Origin: Monocercomonoides exilis
Taxonomy: Eukaryota > Preaxostyla > Oxymonadida > Polymastigidae
Assembly (NCBI GenBank): GCA_001643675.2
Contig: LSRY02000032.1
Coordinates: 496,001-560,000 of the forward strand
Direction of reading: 5' to 3'
DNA length: 64,000 bases
Below are positions 10,901 through 22,000 of this stretch, one piece after another (position 1 is the stretch's first letter; every line of letters begins with the position of its first letter). Under the pieces are notes generated by a model, which was given only the letters and a program-made list of their open reading frames with translations, ran no database searches and was not told where the DNA came from. A program made the translations under genes and the position numbers.

Positions 10901-13900
10901 ACTCGTCGATCTCCCGCTCGAAGTCCAGGCGCCGCTTGAAGAAGGCAGCAGAAGGGGGAGGGAGAGGAACAGAGGAAGAAGAGGAGGAGGAGAAGGGATC
11001 AGAGGATGCATCTATTGGCGTGTTCTCATTCTCACACGTTGCAGAAGCAGATGAAGAAGAAGAAGCAGAAGAAGATGTTGACTGAATGCTCAGGCCATCC
11101 ACATCTCCTCCTTCTTCTCCCCTCGCCTTCTTTTCTTCCTCCATCTTCAGCAGCCGCAGCGCCTCCGCCTCGTTCTGCAGGCGCTCCTGCTCCGCTTCAG
11201 CCTCCTTCTGAAACTGTCTAATCTTCTCCTTCCTCTCTCTGTCTCTTCTGTCTTTCTCTCTCTGCACTTTCTCCTGCTCTGCCTCATTCCCCGAGCACAC
11301 CACAGCAATCGACGTCACAGGAACTGCCCCAATGTTTGTAATCTCAAACGAAAAATGCGCTTTTTCGCCTTCCAAAAGAGATAGAACAGGAGTCGATGGA
11401 ACAACAGTGACTAGCGGTGTTGGTGGGAGCACGTCGACAGAGCGGAGGGAAAGAGAGAAGGGCAGAAGCGTCTCGTCGCCTCCAATGACAAATGGGTATG
11501 GAACAAGAGAGGAATCGGCAGGGTCTTGTGATGTGGAAGATTGAGAAGAAGAAGAAGAAGAAGCAGAGGAGGAGAAGGATGATGATGATGATGATGATGA
11601 TGACTTGGATGGAGAATTCGTCTTTCTGATGAATGAGCACGAGCCAAACAGCACCGATGCGTCGTGCACTGAGTAGCTGACACACCCAACACCCACAATG
11701 CGGAAGAGGCCGTCAACCAGTGGCCTTCCTGTGAGGATGATCTCGTTCTCGTTCTGCCCAGGCAAAAGATGGATGTCCAGAGGCATCGTCTCAAACAGGC
11801 TGCTTGGAACAGGCTGGGCAGGCGGTGTGTATTTGAGAACAGACAGCTCGCTCTCTTTGGCAGCACTTGATGATTTCTTCTTTTTCGCTTTTTTGGATGA
11901 CTTGTGAGAAGACGCATCACCAAAGCCATTCAGCTCATCTTCATCATCGTCTTCTTCTTCACCGTCATTGTCATTATCTTCTTCTCCTTCTTCTCCTTCT
12001 TCATTCTCCCCCTCAAATCCAGATGATCCTCCACTGAATCCACCGAATCCTCCTCCACCGCCATTTGCCTCGTCTTCTTCGATCACTCGCTCCACCAGCA
12101 GCTGCATGCCATGCAGAAAGAGAGACACTCGAAGTGGATTGCGCATCACAACCATCACTTGCACGGGCTCATCGGCCACCCACCGCACAAGAGAGGGAGA
12201 TGAGGGAAGATCCTGATGTGGATTGAGGAAAGAGAGAGAAAGAGAAAAAGAAAGAGAGAAAGAGAAAGAGACAGAGACAGAGACAGAGATAATTGAAGAT
12301 TGTTTGGGGAGAAAAAGAAATGATATAACAATAATAAATATGATTATAAAATATTTATCAAAATACATGAATCACAAAGAAATCTCTCTATAACAAACTT
12401 ATTATCCAAAACACTCATAAGAATATATATAAATATATATTGCCTCTTCATCAGCACACCTTTCTTTTGATCATTCCCCTCAGCTTGTCAATCGACGGCA
12501 CGTCCTTCGAAGCATCGCGTGAGCCTTGTCCTTTTATGGGCGAGTACAAAAACACGCTGTTTTGAGCAGCCTTTTTGGGTCTCTTGTCGACTGGGTCGAG
12601 CGACGGATCGACTGGCAGAGGGAAAATGGAGAGGACCAAAGGGAGGGAGAGGATGTCGTGCGGAAGAGCAGCAGAGGAGAAGGTGATGAAGGAAGAGAGA
12701 GGAGAAGAGGAAGAAGAAGAGGAGGAGGAGGAGGAGGAAGGAGAAAGAAGTGCGGAGGATGAGGATGAGGAAGAAGAAGAGGATGATGAAGGAGAAAGAG
12801 AAGATGCAGATGAAAGAGAAGAAGAAATGGCAGATGAAGCAGACGAAGAAGAGGCTGAAGAAGCTGTGGAAGACGAGGTAGTCACGAGGATGTTAATGAT
12901 TTTGCCGACAAGCTCAGTCTGCTGCATTTCTGACATGGAAGAGTGGAAGTATGCCAAAAGGAATGTGCGATAGCGGAACAGCGAAAGAGGATCGTCCATT
13001 TGCGAAGACAGCGCAATCAGCTCATCAATCAGCGAGCGCCGGATCAGCTGCCAGCCTCCCATTGAGGTGATCATGGGATCTGTGGGTGAATGAAAAAACC
13101 AGACAAAATTTTAAAAATTAAAAATCACAGAAAAAAATTATGTTTTAAGAGAATTTTGGAAAAAAAATTTCTCGAGATGTATTGAATTCAAATCTTTACA
13201 TAAAAATACACTCTTTTCTTTTAGTTTATTTCATTTGATTTTTCACTCCTCCTTTCTCATTTCGACCATCCAACATATGCTCATTCCACACCTTCATCCT
13301 TCAGCCCAACCAGCGTGCCCAGCTGATACAGCGGCGCTATTGCCAGCAGCAGCTTGTGCGACAGCAGCAGTTTTCCGTCTCTTTTCATCAGGGACGCCGC
13401 CGAGAGCGCATAAAACGCGCTTTTCCGCTTCAGCCCGAGGTGTCTCGCCAGCTGCGACAGGCGCAGCAGAACAGCAGTCTGCGCTGCCATCGACTGGAAC
13501 CCGCGGCTCACTAGCGCAATCTGCCTTAGCAGCGCCGGCACAAACGAGTTCACCCCCTCGCGCTCTTCCGGCGTGAGGAGCAGGACAAGCGAGACGGCTG
13601 ATAAGAATAGCTCCACATACAGCAGCAGAAGCAGCTGGATCGCCTCGTGTGTCTCCGAAAACCCGACGCTGCCGCTGCTGTTTGCTGAGCTGCCCAGAAA
13701 CGACGCGGCAGACGAAGACGAGACGATCGATGGAGGTGGATAGCCGTCTCTTCCAAGCGCAGCAGAGGAAGCAGTGGAGGAAGAGACAGTGGAGGTGAAG
13801 AAGGGTGCTACGCCGAAAGAGTCTTGGAAGGCCGATGACGCAGTCACTGCAAGTGCAGCAGTGGAAGTCACAGTGAACGGTGCTGAAGAAATGGCAGAAG

Positions 13901-15005
13901 GCGGGCCACTAAAAGGAGAAGGGGAAGGCGAACGAGAATTGAATGAATTGGAAAACAGAATCTGGCCAGATGAATTAGACGAAGAGCTGGAAGAGACTCC
14001 GCCAATAAACATCATGTTCAGCAGAGGCTGCAGCTGTTGGTGGGCAGACATGCCAGACATTGCAGATCCTTGAAGCTTGTCTATAAGCACTTTGTACAAG
14101 TCCCCAACATTAGAAATGCTATGGAAGATGTACAAGAGAGAATAATTTTCTGTCATTCTGATGCGATTGCGATAAACATCTGGATGGAGATATGCTGCAC
14201 AACAGCCTTCATCGCAACCAAACACCCACAACGAATCCGATTCCACTGATCCAGATGAACGCGCTTCCTTATAGAATGAAAAAGCATCATCTGGAGATCC
14301 AATGAGCAAGCAAACATCACCTTTGGATTTTCTAATACGTCTATTCATTTTGTGATCAAGCTCGCTTCTTGATTCACCATTAATTGTATCAAGCGGAGTT
14401 GTTAATTGCTCGCATTGAGACAGAGGCTTTACCAAATAATCTCTAAATGAAGTTAAAATGTTTGTGGCCACATGGTAAAAAGCATTTCTCATTTCCCCTA
14501 TCATTCTGTCGTCATCATCGGGAATTAAAAAGATTGAATTATTGTTCAAATCACTGTTAATGCGAGGAGTAATAGATGGGTCATGAACAATGAATAAACA
14601 TGCTGTTACCAAATGACGAAATCGACTTTTCATATTCGCCAGGTATGAATAAAGCGAAATTGTAGGCGTGTCATCAACAAGATATGCAATTCCAATCAAC
14701 GCGTGTATTCGACGATGGAATTGAAAGTCACACCATTTCGATGCAGTGTCACTTGTAGTTGGAATGAAATGATAATATGTACTTCCATTCTCTTTCGGAA
14801 AATGCTGTAAAACGGGTGGTTGTGTTTTGAAAAGTTTGTTAGCACTTAAATCCTCATGGAAAATAGACGAAAAGTTTTGTAAAGTTTGCTGAATGCTGCT
14901 AAATTTTGATGCTGACATATTTCCAATTGGAGTTAAAGCAACATTTATGCACGAATAACGTGTAAACGACGCATTTACATCAATTGCTACCGATTGGTTC
15001 GTCAT
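7974..15005 (-). CDS. TRAPPC9: TRAPPC9/Trs120 subunit of the TRAPP II vesicle-tethering complex
   Basis: Three exons: 13292-15005, 12460-13079, 7974-12212; introns of 212 and 247 nt both begin GTGTG; sum 6573 nt, 2190 aa. Segments line up in order with TRAPPC9: a W-x-DFQFHRR motif (family WGDFQTHRK), RIRKSKGDVCLLIGSPDDA (family RMRKHVGDLCLQAGMLQDS), SVFLYSPIKG (family PFIYSPI), WVADEPVQVMVVMRNPLRVS (Ig-like region, family WVQGDVCEVQLMVYNP), and SFEITNIGAVPVTSIAV (family IKLENIGMEPLEKLEV). TRAPP II acts as a GEF/tether at the trans-Golgi. The family is about 1150-1300 aa; the extra length is Ser-, Glu- and Lys-rich inserts between beta-sandwich segments, including poly-Ser runs. The gene is divergent from the ATP6AP2-like gene with a 68-bp gap. 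Confidence 0.88.
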
Positions 15006-15073
15006 TTTTCACGTATTGAATCTTTTGAAAATATTCGGACTAAGGGTAGGATCAAACAATTATTCAATTTACG
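15006..15073. promoter_or_regulatory. 68-bp divergent intergenic region (shared promoter)
   Basis: Only 68 bp separate the ATG of TRAPPC9 (minus) from the ATG of the ATP6AP2-like gene (plus). Both upstream control regions must fit here or overlap the coding regions. No TATA-like or other motif stands out clearly. Confidence 0.5.
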
Positions 15074-16183
15074 ATGATCAATCTCTTCTCGTTTTGCTTG
15101 CTGGCTTTTGCTACTGCGCAAGTATCCAGATCTCCAACTCACGTTTCTGTCTATGGAGGAAATTCCATTTTGATGAATCCAGCTAAAGATATGACAATGA
15201 ATGATCTTCACTTGTTTATAGCTAATCTAGCAGGAGACAAGTTGAATGGACGAAGAACATTTGGTCCTTTGTCATTGTCTGTTTTGAATACTCGTCGTTA
15301 TAAATTAGTTATTTTGTTGGATACTGATTTGAAAAATGATCCTTCGCATTTATCTGAAGCAATTAAAATTACCAGCACAAAAGATCTGTATATGCGTTTC
15401 CCAAAAACAATTATTGACAGAGCTTACACAATTGCAACAACACGTGTCACAAAGGAGAGACTCGCAGAATTGAGTCAATTAGTGAATGGAACACTCATTG
15501 ACCAAGGAATTGTTATTAATGGTGTAACTTTTTCAACGACAGACGTTGCAGAAGAACGCTTTTTGGACGATTTGCTTCGTATGTATGCTTTGAAGTCTCA
15601 ACTTTCTTCATTTGAAGAACAAAAGCCTTTGGGCGGTATAATGCAAATGACTCTCATTTCACCTTTTGATCTTGCTCCTGAAAAAATGGCTTTTGCGAGA
15701 AAACTTCTTTTTGATCTTGTTAAAGCTACAAGTGAAGATGCTTCACTCACTGAAAAGTGGCTTGTGAGTGTTATTCACACTGATTTCGTTGATTCAGCAA
15801 CATTCAATCCAGTTGCATATTCTCATGCACGCTTTGCAAAAATGGCTCCTTCAATGGAAATTGTAACATCGCGTTTTGGTGAAACTCTCGCATCTCAAAA
15901 GAAAATTGAAGCTATGCATCTTTCATCTTCATCAGAAGGAAATGGAGAGAAAGCGAAGCACACATTAGGAGAGAAAGAAAATCTTGCTCCAATTGGACTT
16001 CCAAGGAAAATTGAAGGAAATCCTCTGTTCCACTTCATGTTCTGGACCATTGTATTTATGATTGCTGTGCTGATCTGGGTGTCCATTGCAATGTGGAACA
16101 TGAAAACATATGAAGATCCACTTCTGATGTTCACTGAGTATGTTTTGGACCAAGATTCCTCAATTATGGAAGACGATTTGTAA
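15074..16183 (+). CDS. ATP6AP2: ATP6AP2 (prorenin receptor)-like V-ATPase accessory membrane protein
   Basis: Single exon, 369 aa. The signal peptide MINLFSFCLLAFATAQ is followed by a lumenal domain of about 300 aa with no low complexity. A single C-terminal membrane span (about residues 318-343) has FWTIVFMIAVLIWVSIAMWN, followed by a short cytosolic tail. The span-plus-tail pattern (W-N-M then a D-P/P-acidic motif and an aromatic-containing tail) resembles ATP6AP2, where the span ends in YNIWNMDPG-x-DS-x-IY. ATP6AP2 is an assembly and structural component of the V-ATPase Vo sector. The lumenal part is diverged, so a related type I membrane protein cannot be excluded. The length agrees with the family (about 350 aa). 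Confidence 0.65.
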   Translation: MINLFSFCLLAFATAQVSRSPTHVSVYGGNSILMNPAKDMTMNDLHLFIANLAGDKLNGRRTFGPLSLSVLNTRRYKLVILLDTDLKNDPSHLSEAIKITSTKDLYMRFPKTIIDRAYTIATTRVTKERLAELSQLVNGTLIDQGIVINGVTFSTTDVAEERFLDDLLRMYALKSQLSSFEEQKPLGGIMQMTLISPFDLAPEKMAFARKLLFDLVKATSEDASLTEKWLVSVIHTDFVDSATFNPVAYSHARFAKMAPSMEIVTSRFGETLASQKKIEAMHLSSSSEGNGEKAKHTLGEKENLAPIGLPRKIEGNPLFHFMFWTIVFMIAVLIWVSIAMWNMKTYEDPLLMFTEYVLDQDSSIMEDDL

Positions 16184-16560
16184 TCTTTAAACAACTTTTT
16201 TTTTCTTTCACTTGTTTTGAAAACTGCACTTCTTTTCCTGAACGTTCGCTTCACCTTTTTCTTTTCTTGATCTTTTTCACTTCCTCTTTTGTACAAAAGA
16301 GACTCATTTAACTTATTCATCAATAATTGACTTTTTTTCAAAAATATGATTTTGCTTTTACACAATCAAAATACAAACCCAGTGAATAATTAGTAATTGT
16401 GTTATATTGGATAAATGTCTATTTAAATGATTGAATAAACAATATCAAATGTTCAACAACTGTTGCTATGCAACTGAAATGCAAAACATTTCCATGAACT
16501 TATCTGTAACACTTTCTTTCAATGGAAAAAAAGCAAGCAAATGAGGCTTTGCTTGAGCTC
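16184..16560. other. convergent 3' intergenic region
   Basis: T-rich and A-rich sequence between two convergent stops (ATP6AP2-like plus strand, ARM-type minus strand). It holds the two 3' ends; no gene seen. Confidence 0.5.
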
Positions 16561-18906
16561 TTAATCCCTCTTCACCTCCTCAGGCAAATTTCCGTGGATA
16601 GCCAAATCTTCCTCTTCAACAATCACACAAGAAAGATTTGGGCGGAAGTCGTATTTCTTGTTATCAATAGACCAAATCAAATACAAGGCTTGCTTCTCCA
16701 CAGTAGCTGGTCCTGTTTTGACGTGCTGAATAAGAAGAGGACGGATTTCATTGGAAATAGTGTTGCGTGTGGCTTCACTTCCAATCACCCAAAGACGATG
16801 GAGAAGTGAAATGACAATGGAAATGCATGCATTGTCGGTGAAGCTAAAAACAAATAAGTATAATTTTTATTATTTAAATGAAATGAAAAAATAAAAACCA
16901 CTTCACATACAATGTCAGAACGCTTTTGATAATCGGCCAAAATTCTTCAGTCACAATGTACTTTTCATTGTCTGGATGTGTTGCTGCATCATTCAGCATG
17001 TGAGCAAAGATAGATGAGTTGGCATCTTTGTTCCCAACACACTTAACAGCGTCTCTGAGAATTGTCTGTGTCTTCTCTGGCTGAGGGCTGCAGGAATGAA
17101 GGAATGAAATCTGTCGCACAGCTGAGATGGCCAACTTGTTGAGATCAGTATTCCGCTTTCCAGTCGTTTCCTTCGCCTCTGCGATGGCTCGTGTGTAGAC
17201 TGCAAACAATCGATCGGTTGCACCGTAATGTTGTGCCAGTTCGAGCAATTTGCACTTCGTGACCACAACGCATGAGTCATACATGCTGCATGTAAGCTGA
17301 GAGAGCGCAGAAATCGCGTGCTGCGCCACATTCAAAATCGGAGAATCCAACATGATCAGAATTCCATCTGCAACATGCTTGTTCAGCAATGTTTGGATTA
17401 TTGGTTGATTTGTTCGGTGCTTGCTGTAGTTTCTCTGGACCATCACTTCGAGCGTGCCCAGGCACAAAACAGGGATGTTTGAAGCGCACAATGCATTGTC
17501 CGCTGAATATGGATGAGCTGCCAGCAGAACAGACACAATGTCAGATGGGATGGTTGACTCAGCAATAGTTGGAATGACCGAAAAAAATCGTCTCAAGAGA
17601 TGCTGAGTGACTGTAAGAGATAACTTGATGATTGAAATGACACTAGGAAGGACAATTGCTGTGCTGGAGGAGGAAGAGGCAGATGCTGAAGGTGTTGTCG
17701 AGGACGATGCAGAGCAACTGTGATCATTTGCATGTGAATCCAAAGTTGCTACTGCCAAATGCAGACTTTTAGCCAACAGAAGAACAAGATTGTGCTCGAA
17801 CAATTCGCACATACCGCAGTAGTCTATTTGAGGAAGTGTTTCGACGAGTGCTTGGAGTGCTGAGCAGATTGAGCTGCGGGAAGAGCTTGATGATTCCATT
17901 GTGTGAAGCGCCTTCATTGTGCGATCCATGAAGGATTGGGTGGAGACGGAATCCGTGAGCAGCACAGCCTCTGGCATCAACGACTTCACAACAGATGATG
18001 TGGGCTTCAGTGCTTCTTCGTCAGCAGATGACTGAGCAAGTGTGGGCGGATGTGTGAATGGGGGAAGAAGAGCTTCTGGAATTGTGAATTGCTGTTGATG
18101 TTGTGCTGGATCTTTGACGATGTTAAATAAAGTTGGAACGAAATATCTGTGAATGAGAGCTTGAATAAGGAAGCTAGCTTCTTCATCGACGCTATCAGAT
18201 AAATTGGCAAGGGCCTTTGCTAAAAGGCACCATTCGGCTGCAGACTCTTTCTTTGAACAAACAACTCTAACTATTCCAAGCAATCGCTTAAAAACTTCAG
18301 GAGTAGATTGAGCTGCGCACAATGCAAGTTCCATATTAGCAACGAACGAACTATTTTTCAAAAGTGAAGGAGTCAACTCCACTGATTTTACAAATTTTTC
18401 CAAGGTTGGAAGAACATGAGAAGATATCTTTGGATTTTGAATCATGCACAGAAGAGAATGAAGCATGTAGGCGTTGTCTTCTTCTTTTGGATCTTCGCAA
18501 GTTGCTGATTTAAGATCCAGCAACTTTTTCAGCGACAAAACTTTTCTCTAAAATAATAAAATTATAATTATAATAAAGCTATAAAAAGAAAATACCTTAA
18601 AGCTTGGATCTTCATCAACAAAGCAAATTTCCTCAAGAATCTGAGAAGCTCCTTTCTTTTGTAAAACTTGGATTGCAGCTTTATCTGCTCCGTATCAAAA
18701 AATGAAATAATGTTTCAATTATTCAAAATATTTGCAAAAAAACAAATTATCAAAACCTGCAATTACTTCGGTTATCAATTTAGTAAGGGCCTTGCTTTTT
18801 GTTTCAATTGATTGCTCATGCAATTCATTCAAAATTCCTTCTATTTTAGATTCCTTTAAAATTATTCATTAAAAGCTAACACATGATGATCCAAGTAACA
18901 AACCAT
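16561..18906 (-). CDS. ARM/HEAT-repeat-type helical protein, five exons
   Basis: Exons 18883-18906, 18757-18853, 18684-18596 (descending), 16911-18547 and 16561-16843; introns of 29, 72, 48 and 67 nt; sum 2130 nt, 709 aa. The proposed first exon (MVCYLDHH) and the 29-nt first intron are the weakest part. The protein is almost all alpha-helical by pattern, with repeated Leu/Ala-rich 35-45-residue units such as SLLCMIQNP..LPTLEKFVKS, HAISALSQLTCSMY and ISAVRQISFLHSC. This is typical of armadillo/HEAT scaffolds. A short Ser/Thr/Ala-rich insert lies in the middle. The family is not recognised; importin-, ataxin-10- or ciliary-ARM-like proteins are all possible. It is head to head with the next gene, 140 bp apart. 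Confidence 0.7.
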
Positions 18907-19046
18907 TTAAAATAATAATTACTTAAATTAACAATTGTGTGCTTATGAAAAATTACTTTTATAACCTTGAAATCAGCTTTTTATGATTCTGATCAAAGCC
19001 ATTACGTCATAAAATTGATCAAAATTAGTATTATTATTTATGTTTG
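18907..19046. promoter_or_regulatory. 140-bp divergent intergenic region
   Basis: Separates the proposed starts of the ARM-type gene (minus) and the 2241-aa gene (plus). Very AT-rich. No specific motif claimed. Confidence 0.35.
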
Positions 19047-22000
19047 ATGAGTGACTTTTTAAATATTCAGACAATATATCATCCTCCAGTCGTTTTGCCC
19101 GCATACATATCATGCCTGGAGCATTGTCTGATGTTTTTCGATTTTAGATCCGCAAGTACAGATGCATATCCTCAATTTCATCCGAAACTTGATGAAATGA
19201 TTGAAATTGCTTTTTCAGCTCCTCAAGTTTGTAATTGAATTTGACATTAGACGAATAATAAATGATATTTTTTTATATAGACAATTCGATTTATATCACT
19301 CACAGACCTTGAAAGCTTGCTTAATCTTGCGTGTAAGATGTCCAAACATGAAAATGTAAAAATTGCTTGCTTATCCGATCTTTATGTATCTTTATTGCTA
19401 AGGGCTGCTTTGGTTATTTCAAAAGATAAAAGTTTGATTATTTTATTGTGATTTATTTTTTACAACAATTTTTGACAATAAAGGAAACAGAAAGATTGAT
19501 CCCTGCGGCTTTATTCATCGAGCAAATAATATTGTTATTCAATTTCAGGGAACACCGATTTATGACAGATTAAGATTTATGATATTATCTGCAAATCTTC
19601 TCATTTGGATAAGGTATTTTTTTTTATCATTTGCTTTAAAAGGAGGAATCTGTATGTTGATTGATTTCATTTTGTAGAAAGGAAATGTGGCCCATGTCTA
19701 TTGGGTTTGCAGATGATCTTTTGCAGTTATTGAAAGGTGGGGCAGTTGACGAACTTTTTCCACCTTCAATGCATTTTGTAGTTGATGCAACAATACGACT
19801 TCAAAAAACATATTGTTTTTTTCGGATGAATCGTATGGAAGAATGTGCTGTTTTGTTAAATTCTTTGGCTTGTGATTTGAGTAATGCGTTGTGTTACCGT
19901 CCGTTTCCTTCTGTTGCTCCAGCCGAAAATGCAAAAGAAAAATCATCAATACCTTCAACAAAAACGCCTCGTTCATCACTCAATTCTAAAGCAGGACAAT
20001 CAAACAACCCCAATCCATCTGAATCTACGCAATCAAAAGCAGACAAGCCCTGCTTCATCAACTTCCGCAACGGCAGCATGACGCTAGTGCCTTCCTCACA
20101 CAGCGCTGTGCCTGTCTTTTCGTCGGCTGTTACTTCGCCTCGAAAGCTGAAGGACTGGAAAGGGATGGTTGGTATTGAGCTCCTCCCAATCACAACTTCG
20201 TCTTCCTTTTTGCAGCATCTTTTTGTCCCACCTGTTCTTTTTGACCCTTCTTTCTTTGGAGACAGCGCAATCGAAGCTGAATTGGACGGGCAGTCGGGTG
20301 CAAAGTCATCTCAGCAGAGCAGAACAGGCAGAGGCTTCCAATCAAGCAGAACAAACACAAACAGAACAGGTGGAAGTTTTGGCGCTAAGAAAACCAACAG
20401 ATTTGGCCGCAGGACAACAGCTGCCTCTTCTTCGCGAGTGGGCTCTCAATTCAGTTCTCAAACAGCGCGAACTGCCAATGGCATGAAGATTGCGAATCCT
20501 GCACTGAATGCGCAGTCGATTCTGGTGACGTTGGCTGAGAACTGGCACGGCCGTCCGTTTGTGCGGTACTATGTCGATCCTGCCTCGCCCTTCCATACGT
20601 CCCTTGTCTCTTCACACATCTCATTCGCCCCGGATGCGAAACTAGCCTCAGTCAACACAGCTGCTGGAGGCAATTCGTGGCTTTCAGGAACAGCCAATAA
20701 GCCTGCAATGCGCTCGTTGTCTGGTCCAGGATACAGCCAATCACGCTCCATTTCAGCTCCGCGCCAGAGGGCATCGATGTATTCGAATGGAAACTCGTCC
20801 AATTTTACGCCACGAGGCAGGCCAACAACAAGATCCAATTACACCAGCACTGGAAGTAGAAGAAGGAAAGAAGGGAACAAAAATGACGAGCAGTCGAATG
20901 TGCAGTCACAGTTGAACGAAAGAGCGCAGCTGCTGCAGAAGGAAGAGAACAGGAGGTATGCAGAGCTGTCGATGGGGAAGAAGATCCGGCAGGCGGCGAA
21001 GACGCGAGAGAAGATTGAGAGAGAGACAGTGCGCTCGATGCTGTCGCAGCTGATGCGCCGCACCATTCAGCACCGCCCAACCACACAGAAGTTTTCGAGG
21101 GCTCCGAAGAGAAGGCCCTCAAACGAGTTCTGCATTCACCCGTCGCTCAGATCCTCGCCGTATGCGAATCCCTTAGCACACTCAAGCACTTCGTGGCCAG
21201 TCAGACCACACCTCACATTTGCGAAGAAGAAGAAGAAGAAAGGGAATCGAACATCTTCATATTCTTCTTCTTCTTCTTCATATGGCAACAACAGAAGAAG
21301 AGGCAAAGAGGCGCAAAGTTCCACGCTGACCAACAGTGGGTGGTGGGGCAACGATGTCCGGCGGGCAGGGAACGGGAACATGAGCAAAGTGATGCCGAGC
21401 GGATGGCTGATCAACCGCGATGGGGCAGAAGAGTACGACAGATACGACGGAGACGAAGGCGAAGACAGGGCAGAGGGGAGGCTGGCGTGGTGGGAGGAGG
21501 ACGAGAGGGAAGGGGCAGACGATGGATGGGTGGATGATGGAGGAGAGGATCCAGATGGGTTCTTCATCAGAAGAGAGGAGAAGAAGGAAGCAGGGCAAGG
21601 GGCACAAAGCATGGGGGATAAGGAAAGAGGAAATGAAGATGGAGAGGAAGGACAAAATGGAGGCAAAGGAAGAGAAGGTGAAGAAAACAACACTCAACAA
21701 GTTACATCAACATCAACAGCAGCGGAAGGAGCAGAAGCGTCGAAGACTTCGACTGGATTTCCCTCGTTTGGCACAGCGCCTGACGGAGCAGACGATGATT
21801 GGGCGTGTTCCATTGCAGAAGATGAGAAGGCGCGGCAGCTGAGAATTGAGCTGGCAGAGGCAGCGGCTGTGGAAGCAGAGAGAAGAAGAGTGAAGAATGA
21901 AAGGAGAGCGGAAAGGAGAAGGAAAAGGATGCAGATGAGAAGAGAAGGAAGAGAAGGAGAAGGAGAAGGAGGAGGAGAAAGAATTGCTGACTTGAATGAA

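Noticed and set aside
8824-11221. Many plus-strand frames of 60-205 aa across TRAPPC9
   Set aside because: Antisense shadows rich in Glu/Lys/Arg over Ser-rich and acidic inserts; the minus strand carries the ordered TRAPPC9 motifs.
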